Notes: a model not told the origin generated them from the letters alone. A DNA stretch of 64,000 nt from an uncultured Erythrobacter sp. (GCA_947495695.1 CANLZP010000001.1:1261069-1325068), one strand, 5' to 3'. Positions 1 through 9,505 are shown, counted from the stretch's first letter. Numbers and translations: made by a program.

Positions 1-1
1 G

Positions 2-2353
2 CCGGTTGCATTTGTTGACGTCTATCGAACCAGCGACGAGCGGGTCCTGGATGTGGCAAATGTGGTGAAGCAGTTGATGGCTGACGAATATTCATTGCCT
101 CCAACGGTCAGCTATGCGGTCTGGGAAGACAGTTCAGTGTTGCTGGAAGACCGGCTCAGCCTGCTGCTGAAGAACGCCGTTCTGGGCTTGGTTCTGGTGC
201 TGATCGCTCTGACGCTGTTCTTGGATATCAGGCTGGCATTGTGGACAGCGGTGGGCATCGGGGCGACCTTTACGGGCGCTATCTTCCTGCTCGAATATGC
301 TGGCTCCAGCATCAATATGTTCTCGCTGTTCGGGTTTATCCTCGCCTTGGGCTTGGTGGTGGATGATGCGGTCGTGGTCGGCGAGAATATCTATGCCGAG
401 CGCGAACGTGGCCGCACGGGCATGGGCGCTGCGATTGCCGGTGCTGAGCGTGTCAAAGTTCCCGTAATCTTCGCCGTTTTGACCACGATCGCCGCCTTCA
501 GCCCCTTGCTGGCCGTTGGTGGAACAATCGGCAAGATTTTGTCCGATGTTCCCCTGGTCGTGCTGGCAGTACTGATCCTGTCCTTGCTGGAGTGCCTGCT
601 GGTATTGCCCCACCATTTGTCGCATTTGCCAGCCGCTGGAACGATCGCGCGCAGTTCGGTCAATCGCTTCTTTGAACGTGTCCGTAAAGCAGTCGACAAG
701 CGGCTGAAGGCCTTCATTGATGGTCCGCTGGACAGAGCCTTGCAATTTGCCGTTGGTGCGCCGTCTGTTATTCTTTCGGGCGCGGTTGCATTGCTGATTG
801 TGTTCGTAGCGATGGTGCCGGCGGGTATCATCAAATTCGCCTTCTTCCCCGATATTGAAGCGGATCTGGTAACCGCATCATTGGAGATGCCCGCGGGCTC
901 AACCATAAACCGCACAACGGAAGTGGCTGAGCATATCGAGCGGGCTGGAGACCGTGCAATTGCGCGTTTTGCGAGCGAGGGTGAAGGCCAACCCGGCTTC
1001 GTGGATGCTACCTACATGAGCGTTGGCCTGCGCCAGATTTTCAATGGACCGGAGGGCACATCTGAACAGGTTCGCCCAAATATAGCCGATCTTAGGATTG
1101 CCTTGATTCCTTCGGGCGATCGGACCATCTCGGCAGCCCAGATTGAACAAGCATGGCGCGAGGAAATCGGCGATGTGCCCGAGGCGCGCACGCTGACGGT
1201 TAGTTCGTCCCTGCTGTCTCTGGGGGCTCCGGTGAATGTGCAGATATCGCACCCGGATGACGCTGCGTTGGACCAGATCCGTCTACGCATTATGGATGGC
1301 ATCGGCCGGCTTGGTGGAACCTTTGACATCGAGAGTGATCAGGACGCCGGGCTGCGTGAGATTGAACTGCGCCTCAAGCCATCGGCGCGCACTTTGGGCG
1401 TGACGCTGAGCGATGTTGCAACGCAGGTGCGTGCAGCTTTCTTCGGCGCAGAGGCTGTGCGGGTTCAGCGCGGCCGCGAGGATGTACGTGTTTACGTCCG
1501 TCTGCCAGAAACCGAACGCAATTCGATCGCCGATATTGAACGGTTCCGTATTCGGGTGCCGGGCGGATTTACCTCCGTTGGGGCTATTGCCGATGCATCC
1601 TTCACCCAGGCACCTTCGCAGATTAAGCGCGAAAATGGTCTGAGGGTGGTGACGATCTCGGCCGATGTGGATGATGATGTAATCACCGGCCAAGAGGCGA
1701 CGCGCGTTTTGGAGCAAGAAATACTGCCCGGTATTCAGCGGGACTATCCTAGGCTGCAATATAAGTTTGGTGGTCAGCAGGAAGAGCAGCAAGAAAGCTT
1801 TGGTGACATTGGTTCAGCCTTCGCGCTGGCCTTGGTCGTGATCTATGCTTTGTTGGCCATTCCGTTCAAATCCTACACCCAGCCCCTGATCATTATGGCC
1901 GCCATTCCGTTCGGATTGGTCGGAGCATTGGTGGGACACCTGTTGCTGGGTATTCCGCTCGGGATATTGTCGGTGTTTGGCATTGTCGCGCTGTCCGGGG
2001 TGATCATAAATGGCGCGTTGATCTTGATTGATTTCATGAATGAAAACTTGGCCAAGGGGATGGATTCTGCCGAGGCGATTATCGACGCCGCCAAATCGCG
2101 TTTCCGGCCAATCGTCCTGACCGCGCTTACGACCTTTCTGGGCGTTGCTCCGATCACTTTTGAGACCAGTTTGCAGGCGCAATTCCTCATTCCGATGTCA
2201 GCCAGCCTGGGCTTTGGCGTGTTGATTGGCACCGCATTGCTGATGCTGATCATTCCCGCATTGGCGATGGTTTACCTGCGCGCGCGTGACCGAATTTCCG
2301 ATTTGGCATTGCGTCTCAAGGCGCCAGAGCATGAGGCGGAAACCCAGCTATAA
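2..2353 (+). CDS. Efflux RND transporter permease subunit (5' end outside window)
   Basis: Inner-membrane proton-driven pump of the RND (AcrB/HAE1-like) superfamily; the substrate cannot be told. The reading frame is open from base 2, and residues before the GTG at 53 continue the RND pore-domain sequence, so the gene begins upstream of the window. About 780 residues remain: transmembrane bundle, then the GLVVDD motif of TM4 with the paired proton-relay aspartates at about 362-367, a second periplasmic porter loop, and the C-terminal bundle with the IPFGLVGALVG and LSGVIINGALILIDF segments. It ends TAA at 2351. No adaptor or outer-membrane partner is visible downstream, so these would lie upstream. 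Confidence 0.93.
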   Translation, partial: PVAFVDVYRTSDERVLDVANVVKQLMADEYSLPPTVSYAVWEDSSVLLEDRLSLLLKNAVLGLVLVLIALTLFLDIRLALWTAVGIGATFTGAIFLLEYAGSSINMFSLFGFILALGLVVDDAVVVGENIYAERERGRTGMGAAIAGAERVKVPVIFAVLTTIAAFSPLLAVGGTIGKILSDVPLVVLAVLILSLLECLLVLPHHLSHLPAAGTIARSSVNRFFERVRKAVDKRLKAFIDGPLDRALQFAVGAPSVILSGAVALLIVFVAMVPAGIIKFAFFPDIEADLVTASLEMPAGSTINRTTEVAEHIERAGDRAIARFASEGEGQPGFVDATYMSVGLRQIFNGPEGTSEQVRPNIADLRIALIPSGDRTISAAQIEQAWREEIGDVPEARTLTVSSSLLSLGAPVNVQISHPDDAALDQIRLRIMDGIGRLGGTFDIESDQDAGLREIELRLKPSARTLGVTLSDVATQVRAAFFGAEAVRVQRGREDVRVYVRLPETERNSIADIERFRIRVPGGFTSVGAIADASFTQAPSQIKRENGLRVVTISADVDDDVITGQEATRVLEQEILPGIQRDYPRLQYKFGGQQEEQQESFGDIGSAFALALVVIYALLAIPFKSYTQPLIIMAAIPFGLVGALVGHLLLGIPLGILSVFGIVALSGVIINGALILIDFMNENLAKGMDSAEAIIDAAKSRFRPIVLTALTTFLGVAPITFETSLQAQFLIPMSASLGFGVLIGTALLMLIIPALAMVYLRARDRISDLALRLKAPEHEAETQL

Positions 2354-2388
2354 GGCCAGCGGCAGGTGCCGGGGTTCGTCCGGGGTGA

Positions 2389-2439
2389 ATAGCTATGCGC
2401 CGATGATTATTGGGGTGCCGGTTGGGGCTGCATAGCTAT
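2389..2439. repeat. 10-bp inverted repeat between RND gene and eda
   Basis: ATAGCTATGC (2389-2398) and its exact reverse complement (2430-2439) are separated by 31 bases. It lies after the RND stop and before the aldolase start. There is no following T-run, so a classic terminator is not indicated; an operator or an mRNA stem is possible. Confidence 0.45.
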
Positions 2440-2507
2440 ACAGTCTATGGTGACAGCATAGGCACCCGCAGGCCTGCGTGCGCGAATATCGATGTGTGGA
2501 GAGTTCG

Positions 2508-3146
2508 ATGAAAGACGAATTGTCAAATAGGCTGACGGCGGCTCCCGTCGTGCCCTTGATCGGCGAGAACGATCCGGCCCGCGCTGTGGCAACGGCCAAC
2601 GCATTGGCTGAAGGCGGGCTGAGCGTGATCGAGGTTGTCATGCGAAGCGATGATGCCCAACGGGGTATGGAGGCGATTATCCAACAGACCAATGGCTTGT
2701 TGGTTGGCGCAGGAACGGTTCTGACATTGGATCAGGCGAAGTCTGTTCTGGATGGCGGTGCGCAATTTATTGTTTGCCCCGGACTGGTCGATGGAATCGT
2801 GACTTATTGCATGGACAACAATGTGCCAATCTATCCCGGCACGGTGACCGCGGGTGAGGTGCAACGTGCCTATGCGTTGGGCCTTCGCGAAGTGAAGTTT
2901 TTCCCGGCCAGTTTGGCAGGCGGGGTGCCGATGTTGAAGGCGCTCAGCTCTGTCTTTCGCGAGATGCGATTTATGCCCACTGGCGGCGTCTCGGCGGCAA
3001 ATCTGGCCGAGTTTTTGGCTTTGCCCAGCGTTCTGGCATGCGGCGGCAGCTGGTTGACGCCCAAAGATGCGGTGGAAGCAGGCGATTATGCCACAGTTAC
3101 TCGTCTGGCGAGTGAAGCGGTCGCTATCGCCAAAACCGCGCGCTGA
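2508..3146 (+). CDS. eda: 2-dehydro-3-deoxy-6-phosphogluconate (KDPG) aldolase
   Basis: Class I aldolase cleaving KDPG to pyruvate and glyceraldehyde 3-phosphate in the Entner-Doudoroff pathway; family members also act on 4-hydroxy-2-oxoglutarate. The Schiff-base lysine is K130 in REVKFFPA, the general acid/base glutamate is E42 in IEVVMRS, and the phosphate-binding loop is MPTGGV followed by CGGSWL. The length of 212 residues is normal. The ATG at 2508 is preferred over the in-frame GTG at 2478 because TGGAGAG lies 7-13 bases before it. The gene stands alone: the usual partner edd is not in the window. It is convergent with dnaE2. Confidence 0.93.
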   Translation: MKDELSNRLTAAPVVPLIGENDPARAVATANALAEGGLSVIEVVMRSDDAQRGMEAIIQQTNGLLVGAGTVLTLDQAKSVLDGGAQFIVCPGLVDGIVTYCMDNNVPIYPGTVTAGEVQRAYALGLREVKFFPASLAGGVPMLKALSSVFREMRFMPTGGVSAANLAEFLALPSVLACGGSWLTPKDAVEAGDYATVTRLASEAVAIAKTAR

Positions 3147-3173
3147 TAGACACCAATGTTGGCCCTGCGCGGG

Positions 3174-6100
3174 CTAATGGAAATCGCGTGATTTAGGGAT
3201 GATGCGGACGTTGCGCGGGTGACGGTGCAATCCGCTGGGCACAGGGTTTACGACGTGGTCGGCCCGCGCCACTTGTGATGTCAGCAGATCGTCGGACAGT
3301 GCCAGCAGGCGCGGTGATGCGTCCACCAGCTTGCGCGCGACAACATGAATCACATCATTGTCGCTGTCGCTTTGCACATAGCCATGCACTTCAATCATCC
3401 GCGCGGCCATAATGACCTTGCGATAGCGCGTCATCACATCGGGCCAGACCACCAGATTGGCGACGCCTGTCTCGTCCTCCAGTGTGATAAAACACACACC
3501 CTTGGCGCTGCCGGGGCGCTGGCGGATCAAAACCACACCGGACAAACGCACACTGGCGCCCGATTTGCGATTGGGTAAATCAGCAGCGGGAATGAAGCCG
3601 CTGGCCTGATAATCGGGCCTTAAAAAGGACAGCGGATGCGCCTTTAGAGACAGTCGCATGGTTTGATAATCGGCCACCACATGCTCGCATACTGGCATGA
3701 CGGGCAGGGTGATGGGGATCTCGGCCCCCTCGTCCCGTTCCTCGGAAAAGGTGAACAGTGGCAGGTCGGGGGCCTGTTTTAGCGCGCGCGCATCCCACAG
3801 CGCCTGCCTTCGGTCGAGGCCGAGAGAGCGAAACGCATCGGCGGCTGCCAGCTTCTCTATGGTAGCGACCGAGATGTGCGCCCGCGTCCGGAGATCTTCC
3901 ACATCGCGATATAGCTTGGACCGATGGTGGAGGAGCCGCTCGATCTCCTCTCTGGCCATTCCGCTGACTTGCCGGAAACCCAGCCGCACGGCCCACTGCA
4001 TGGGGGTATCACGGGGCGTTTGGCCGGGTTGAGCGGGCTCGAGCAGATTGTCCCAATCGCTAAAGTTCACATCCGGCGCGCGGACCTCCACGTCATGTTC
4101 TTTCGCATCACGCACGATTTGTGCCGGAGCGTAAAAACCCATCGGCTGCGAATTGAGCAGGGCTGCGCAAAAGACATCGGGGTAATGGCATTTGATCCAG
4201 CTGGAGACATAGACCAGATGGGCAAAGCTGGCGGCGTGGCTTTCGGGGAAGCCGTATTCGCCAAACCCTTCAATCTGGCTGAAGCAGCGTGCGGCAAAAT
4301 CACGCTCATAACCGCGCCTGACCATGCGCTCGACCATGCGGTCTTTATGTTCAGAAACCAACCCGCGTGACCGGAAAGTGGCCATTGCCTTGCGCAATTG
4401 GTTCGCCTCTCCCGGTGAAAATTCAGCCGCCACAATGGCGATCTTCATCGCTTGTTCCTGAAAGATGGGAACCCCCAGCGTGCGCGAGAGAATCTTGGCC
4501 AATTCATCGGGATCGTGATCCGGACCGGGGGAGGGATATTCGATCTTCTCCTTGCCCGAGCGCCGCTTGAGATAGGGGTGCACCATATCGCCCTGGATCG
4601 GACCGGGTCGGACAATCGCCACTTGGATGACCAGATCATAATAGCAGCGCGGTTTCAGGCGCGGCAGCATGTTCATCTGGGCCCGGCTTTCGACCTGAAA
4701 CACGCCGACCGAATCCGCCTTGCACAACATGTCATAGACGGCGGTATCTTCGCGCGGGACCGTGGCGAGCGTGAAGCGCTGGCCGTAATGCGCATCGATC
4801 AGATCGAAGGCCTTGCGAATGCAGGTGAGCATGCCCAGCGCCAGCACATCAACCTTCATGATGCCCAGCGCGTCAATGTCATCCTTGTCCCATTCGATAA
4901 AGCTGCGATCCGCCATGGCACCATTGCCGATCGGCACGGTTTCCACCAAGGGGCGGCGGGTCAGGATAAATCCGCCAACATGCTGCGAGAGATGGCGCGG
5001 CATACCGATCAACTGCTCGGTCAAAGCGATGACGCGCCGCAAATAAGGGTCGCTCAGGTCAAGCCCTGCTTCTTGTGTCTTGGCCTCGTCAACCGAGCTG
5101 CCCCAACTGCCCCATACAGTGCGGGCAAGGGCGGACGTGACATCCTCGGACAGGCCCATCGCCTTGCCCACTTCGCGGATGGCGGAACGCGGGCGGTAAT
5201 GAATAACCGTTGCGCAAAGGCCAGCGCGCTGGCGGCCATATTTAGCATAGATGTGCTGGATCACCTCTTCGCGCCGCTCATGCTCGAAATCGACATCGAT
5301 ATCGGGCGGTTCCTTGCGCTCTTCAGAGATGAAGCGTTCGAACAATAGCTCAACCTCGGATGGATCAACCGAGGTGATGCCCAGGCAATAACACACCGCG
5401 CTGTTCGCGGCCGACCCGCGTCCCTGACACAGGATCGGGGGATCGCAGCTGCGTGCGTAATCGACGATATCCTTGATGGTCAGGAAATAGCGGGCGATGT
5501 CCAGCTTGCCAATCAAGACCAGTTCGCGCTCGATCAGGGCGCGTACCTTGGCCGGGATCCCATCAGGATAACGCCTTTGTGCGCCCTCCCATGAAATTTG
5601 CGTGAGGTAATCCTGCGGCGTGCGCCCATCCGGCACGGTTTCGTCCGGATATTCATATTGCAGCTCATCGAGCGAAAATTGGCAGCGGTCGGCAACTTCT
5701 CGCGTGGCGGTTATGGCATGGGGCCATTCGGCGAACAGGCGCTGCATTTCAGCCGGGCTCTTCAGGTGCCGTTCGGCATTGGCGTGGAGGTGAAATCCGG
5801 CCCTTGCGATGGTTGTCTTTTCCCGGATGCAGCTCATCACATCTTGCAAGGGGCGACGCTCGGGCGCGTGATAATGCACATCATTGGTCGCCAGAATTGA
5901 CAGGCCATAGGCGCGGGCCAGCGCATCCAATTGGTTGATCCGCGCACGATCATCTCCGCGATAGAGATAGCTGGCGGCAACATGGCGCAAGCCGGGCAAT
6001 TGTTCACACAACATGGGCAATGTGAGGGTGAAGGCATCCAGATCCTCGCCCGGTATTGCGATCAATTGCACCCCTTCGCTGTATTGTGCCAACATGGAGA

Positions 6101-6515
6101 GCGAGAGGTGGCATTCGCCCTTGTCCTGCCATGCGCCTTCCAGTGTCTGCATCTTGCCTGCCGACAGCAGCGTAGACAGGCGGCCATAGGCAGCGCGATC
6201 TTGCGGATAGGCCAGAAATTCAAACCCCTCTGTCACAGCAATCCGGCATCCGATCACCGGGTGCAACTGCGCGGTGTTCGCCTCGCTATGCAGGCGCACA
6301 ACCCCGGCCAAAGTGTTGTGATCGGCAATGCCCAGCGCATGATGGCCTTGTGCCAGCGCTGTCAGCACCAGATCGGTTGCCTCTGACGCGCCGCGCAAGA
6401 AGGAAAAGCAGCTGGTCACGCCCAACTCTACAAAGGGAGCAGGCGGATTGGCTGCGAATGTGTCGCTGGAATGTTTCAGCGAGCGCTTGGGCGGGGTTAG
6501 AGGAGCCTCAGGCAT
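3174..6515 (-). CDS. dnaE2: Error-prone DNA polymerase III alpha subunit (DnaE2/ImuC)
   Basis: C-family polymerase responsible for damage-induced mutagenesis together with ImuB. 1113 residues: N-terminal PHP domain (VTSCFSFLRGAS, GIADHNTLAG), then the palm with the catalytic aspartates in PPDIDVDFEHERR, the thumb/fingers region with SHAASFAHLVY, and a C-terminal OB-fold (SGVVLIRQRPGSAKG). It lacks the long C-terminal tail of replicative DnaE1 and matches the DnaE2 class. It starts 6 bases after the imuB stop, with no good ribosome site of its own, so translation is probably coupled to imuB and both are expressed from the LexA-box promoter upstream of imuB. Confidence 0.95.
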   Translation of the reverse strand: MPEAPLTPPKRSLKHSSDTFAANPPAPFVELGVTSCFSFLRGASEATDLVLTALAQGHHALGIADHNTLAGVVRLHSEANTAQLHPVIGCRIAVTEGFEFLAYPQDRAAYGRLSTLLSAGKMQTLEGAWQDKGECHLSLSMLAQYSEGVQLIAIPGEDLDAFTLTLPMLCEQLPGLRHVAASYLYRGDDRARINQLDALARAYGLSILATNDVHYHAPERRPLQDVMSCIREKTTIARAGFHLHANAERHLKSPAEMQRLFAEWPHAITATREVADRCQFSLDELQYEYPDETVPDGRTPQDYLTQISWEGAQRRYPDGIPAKVRALIERELVLIGKLDIARYFLTIKDIVDYARSCDPPILCQGRGSAANSAVCYCLGITSVDPSEVELLFERFISEERKEPPDIDVDFEHERREEVIQHIYAKYGRQRAGLCATVIHYRPRSAIREVGKAMGLSEDVTSALARTVWGSWGSSVDEAKTQEAGLDLSDPYLRRVIALTEQLIGMPRHLSQHVGGFILTRRPLVETVPIGNGAMADRSFIEWDKDDIDALGIMKVDVLALGMLTCIRKAFDLIDAHYGQRFTLATVPREDTAVYDMLCKADSVGVFQVESRAQMNMLPRLKPRCYYDLVIQVAIVRPGPIQGDMVHPYLKRRSGKEKIEYPSPGPDHDPDELAKILSRTLGVPIFQEQAMKIAIVAAEFSPGEANQLRKAMATFRSRGLVSEHKDRMVERMVRRGYERDFAARCFSQIEGFGEYGFPESHAASFAHLVYVSSWIKCHYPDVFCAALLNSQPMGFYAPAQIVRDAKEHDVEVRAPDVNFSDWDNLLEPAQPGQTPRDTPMQWAVRLGFRQVSGMAREEIERLLHHRSKLYRDVEDLRTRAHISVATIEKLAAADAFRSLGLDRRQALWDARALKQAPDLPLFTFSEERDEGAEIPITLPVMPVCEHVVADYQTMRLSLKAHPLSFLRPDYQASGFIPAADLPNRKSGASVRLSGVVLIRQRPGSAKGVCFITLEDETGVANLVVWPDVMTRYRKVIMAARMIEVHGYVQSDSDNDVIHVVARKLVDASPRLLALSDDLLTSQVARADHVVNPVPSGLHRHPRNVRIIPKSRDFH

Positions 6516-6521
6516 GAAATT

Positions 6522-8159
6522 TCACGCAAACAGACCATGCAAGAACCAGCGTGGCGGAGCGCCGCGTCCGTCATCCACCACGCCATTGCGATAGATCCAG
6601 AAACGGCGGCCTGTCTCATCCTCCACCCGGTAATAATCGCGCAGCCTTACATCAGAGCGTTCGCGCCACCATTCCGGAGCGATCCGTTCTGGCCCTTCGT
6701 GACGGACGATATCATGCAATTGCTGACGCCAGCGAAACCGGCGGGGCGGGCCATCGGGGGTAGCATAGACCACGCTGATCACTTCGGGCCATTCGAGCAG
6801 TTTGAGCGGGCGCGCGCGCTCAGCGATATGCTCAGCGCCGGGATCAGCGGTCCTTTCGTGCCCCAATTTCAATGCATTCGGCTTCAATGCATTGCCATCT
6901 TGGATGATCGCGCGTTCGGGTATGTGGCTGGGATGGGCTGCCAACACGCCCACATTGTGAGAGCCCAGCCGAACTCTTAACCGGTCCAGCAGATGGGGCA
7001 GCGGGGTGCCTTGCTGATCCTCGTCTTCTTCCAAGCCTTTCTGGATCGCCTGCATCGGTTCATGCCATAGGGCGGTCAGAGCGAAAGCATCAAAGCCGAA
7101 TCCGGCCTCCAGCTGCTCCACCCGTTCTGCAAAAAGCTGGACAATATGTTGCACAGAGCGTGCTGGTGCAGCGGTTTCAACCTCCAGCCGCGCAATGTGG
7201 CCATCAACCCGAAAGGCCTGAAAGCATGTCCGCCTCAGGCCGCGCTGGCTGGCCTCCAGATCATGGCACAATTGGGTGGCCAGATCGTGCAGGATGGGCT
7301 GGAGGATGGCGGCATAGCGCACCGGCTCGCTCACACGCTTTACCGCGCGATAAAGCGGGCGGGGGACCAGCGGCTCGACCACTTCTTCGCTTTGGCCATA
7401 GGCTTGCTGCAAACGCTTGAGCGGATTGGCAATCTGACGACGGTATTTGCGGAAACGCCGGGCCAGCGCCTGTGTGGGGATGTCGGCCAAGCTACCGATT
7501 GTTTTTAGCCCCAAACGGCGCAGCAATAATGCCGTATCGCCTTCGATCCTGAGCGCCTCAACCGGCAGTGGGGCCAGCGCCTGGGCCAGATATTGCCGGG
7601 CGATCAGCCTGCTGGCCGAGGCGTCAAAATGCGCCAGCGCCCAGGAAGCGCCAATGGTGGGAGCAATGGCAATCCGGCTGGTGAAACCCTGTTGGGCCAT
7701 CGCGCGGTGCATGTCGCGCAGCATCGCTTCCTCGTCCCCAAACAGATGTGCAGCGCCGGTACTGTCGAGCAATAAGCCATCGCGCCCATCCACCACTGTC
7801 CACGGGCTCCATCTTTGTGCCCAAAGGCCCAATTGCGCCAATCGCTGTGCATCGCCGGCAGGATCGGAGAATTGGATGGCGAGGGTAGGGCAGATCGCGC
7901 GGGCATCGGTCAATCTTTGGCCCGGCTTTGCCCCGGCCTTGTGCGCCATATCGTTGACCGCATCCACCACTATGCCGTTGGGCCCTTCGCTGGCGAGTGC
8001 AAAGGGCTCGCCCGTGTTCCCTTGCGGATGCGTGTTTTGCCAATGCTCCATTGCCATTTGCGGCAACCAAATTGCCACCATACGCCGCCCCGCAGCTGCG
8101 CGGTCGCTTGTTGGCGAAGCCTTTGCAGGCTTGGGAATGGAGGCGTAGGATATGGACAT
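6522..8159 (-). CDS. imuB: ImuB, Y-family DNA polymerase-like protein
   Basis: Catalytically inactive Y-family relative that bridges the beta clamp and DnaE2 in the imu mutasome. The N-terminal polymerase strand that normally holds a metal-binding aspartate reads MVAIWLPQMAMEHW, so the acidic residue is absent, as is typical for ImuB. A little-finger-like domain and a long C-terminal region follow (545 residues). The start at 8159 has no clear Shine-Dalgarno sequence; the ATG at 8081 (MVAIWLPQ), with GGGGCGG upstream, is an alternative that fits family N-termini. First gene of the imuB-dnaE2 unit, 36 bases from a LexA box. An imuA gene, normally upstream in alphaproteobacteria, is missing here. 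Confidence 0.92.
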   Translation of the reverse strand: MSISYASIPKPAKASPTSDRAAAGRRMVAIWLPQMAMEHWQNTHPQGNTGEPFALASEGPNGIVVDAVNDMAHKAGAKPGQRLTDARAICPTLAIQFSDPAGDAQRLAQLGLWAQRWSPWTVVDGRDGLLLDSTGAAHLFGDEEAMLRDMHRAMAQQGFTSRIAIAPTIGASWALAHFDASASRLIARQYLAQALAPLPVEALRIEGDTALLLRRLGLKTIGSLADIPTQALARRFRKYRRQIANPLKRLQQAYGQSEEVVEPLVPRPLYRAVKRVSEPVRYAAILQPILHDLATQLCHDLEASQRGLRRTCFQAFRVDGHIARLEVETAAPARSVQHIVQLFAERVEQLEAGFGFDAFALTALWHEPMQAIQKGLEEDEDQQGTPLPHLLDRLRVRLGSHNVGVLAAHPSHIPERAIIQDGNALKPNALKLGHERTADPGAEHIAERARPLKLLEWPEVISVVYATPDGPPRRFRWRQQLHDIVRHEGPERIAPEWWRERSDVRLRDYYRVEDETGRRFWIYRNGVVDDGRGAPPRWFLHGLFA

Positions 8160-8160
8160 A

Positions 8161-8222
8161 ATAGGTCAAAAGAGAATCACAAAAAGGAATAGATGTTCCT
8201 AATATGTTCTATTTTGACCTAT
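8161..8222. repeat. 11-bp inverted repeat bracketing the LexA box
   Basis: ATAGGTCAAAA at 8161-8171 is exactly complementary in reverse to TTTTGACCTAT at 8212-8222, with 40 bases between. The left arm is immediately upstream of the imuB ATG, and the LexA box is inside the loop. See findings. Confidence 0.6.
8195..8209. promoter_or_regulatory. LexA box (GTTC-N7-GTTC)
   Basis: The plus strand reads GTTCCTAATATGTTC, an exact match to the direct-repeat LexA operator known for alphaproteobacteria. It sits 36 bases upstream of imuB, so damage-induced derepression of imuB-dnaE2 is the natural reading. The divergent side (8210-8275) holds no gene start. Confidence 0.88.
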
Positions 8223-8275
8223 GCTGCAATCCTTAGGACTCCAATCCAGAGTGGGGTGCAGAAATAGCGGGCCGA

Positions 8276-9370
8276 TCAGGCGAAGTGCAGCTTGCGGTAT
8301 TTTCCGCGAAAATACAGCAGCGGATCGCGCTGTGGAGCGTATCTGACGCGCACCACTTCACCCACCAGAATGACGTGATCCCCGCCATCATATTCGGCAT
8401 GCTTGCGGCATTCAAAGCTGGCCAGGGAATTGCGAATAATCGGAACAGAATGCTCCCATGTTTCGCACTCGGTTTGGGCAAAGCGATCCTCGCCCCGAGT
8501 GGCGAACAGGCTGGAGGTTTCCTGCTGTCCGATATGCAGAACATTGACAGCGAAATGCCCGACCTCCTCTATGATCCGGGTGGTGGTTGCATCGCGCGCC
8601 AGACAGACCAACAACAGCGGCGGGTCAAGACTGACCGAGGTGAAGCTGTTGGCGGTCAGCCCAATGGGCCTGCCATCAGGGCCGCTGGTGGTGACCACTG
8701 TGACTCCGGTGGCAAATGTGCCCAAGGCATCGCGCAAGGTGCGCGGGTCAGACCCGGCGACATATTCCGGCTGGGTGCGCGGCATCCGGCGTTCAAGAAA
8801 TGCGATCAACCCGGCATCGAAATCGTCGGCTGGATCAGCAGAAGGCTCAAGCTGTACCAGCTCCATATGCGGCACGGTATCGGCAATCTTGGCCAAGATT
8901 GGATCGTCGCCTGTCCCAATCGCCAGACTGCTGAGTTGGATATGCGCCGCTGCCAGTATGGCCCGGGCGCCGCAATCAGACCAGAATTCCTGTTCAGCGC
9001 CTGTGCGGGCTGAAAGACCGGGCGAGTGTGCCGTGATGACCAGGCCACTGGCCAGATCGGGCTCGCCTTCACCCAGAACAATCGTGGCAATCAGTGCGCC
9101 CAATCCAGCGCCAACAAGAACCGGCCGAGAGGATAGCTGCCGCAAGACTGCGTTGAGATCGCCAATCAAGGCAGCGATATCGCTGTCATCGCGCAGGGGC
9201 AGGGTAAACACATGGCGTCCGGCATTAGCCAAGGCCTCGGCGGTTTCGGTCCATTCTTCCCTAGATGCTCCCTGGTCACACAGGATCAGCACGCACGGGT
9301 CATGGCTGACACCAAATTCGCCTGCGCTCAGGGTGCGCTCTCCAAATCCTTCAAAGATACATTCGGCCAT
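8276..9370 (-). CDS. Degenerate alpha/beta-hydrolase fused to flavin reductase (FMN-binding split barrel)
   Basis: Two parts. Roughly the first 200 residues resemble an alpha/beta-hydrolase (CVLILCDQGASREEW oxyanion strand, VLVGAGLGALIA at the elbow), but the G-x-S-x-G nucleophile position is glycine, so hydrolysis is unlikely. The last ~160 residues are a flavin-reductase-like domain (LRDALGTFATGVTVVTT, GLTANSFTSVSLDPPLLLV, HFAVNVL), which uses NAD(P)H to reduce FMN/FAD for a partner monooxygenase. The ATG at 9370 is chosen; an in-frame TTG at 9454 would add 28 residues but has no ribosome site. No monooxygenase partner is adjacent. Function of the fusion is unknown. Confidence 0.8.
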   Translation of the reverse strand: MAECIFEGFGERTLSAGEFGVSHDPCVLILCDQGASREEWTETAEALANAGRHVFTLPLRDDSDIAALIGDLNAVLRQLSSRPVLVGAGLGALIATIVLGEGEPDLASGLVITAHSPGLSARTGAEQEFWSDCGARAILAAAHIQLSSLAIGTGDDPILAKIADTVPHMELVQLEPSADPADDFDAGLIAFLERRMPRTQPEYVAGSDPRTLRDALGTFATGVTVVTTSGPDGRPIGLTANSFTSVSLDPPLLLVCLARDATTTRIIEEVGHFAVNVLHIGQQETSSLFATRGEDRFAQTECETWEHSVPIIRNSLASFECRKHAEYDGGDHVILVGEVVRVRYAPQRDPLLYFRGKYRKLHFA

Positions 9371-9505
9371 GCCAGCCTGTTGTGAGGCATGGGCCAATTT
9401 TGCAAGCGAGAAGCCTGCATCAGCGCAGCTTATCCGAAGAAGTGACTGCCACAAACGGAGCGGGCAGTGCCTATATCCGGTCCCGCATCAGCCAATTGAA
9501 GTTGG

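Noticed and set aside
4452..5348. 298-codon plus-strand open frame
   Set aside because: A shadow of dnaE2 with no recognisable domain or ribosome site.
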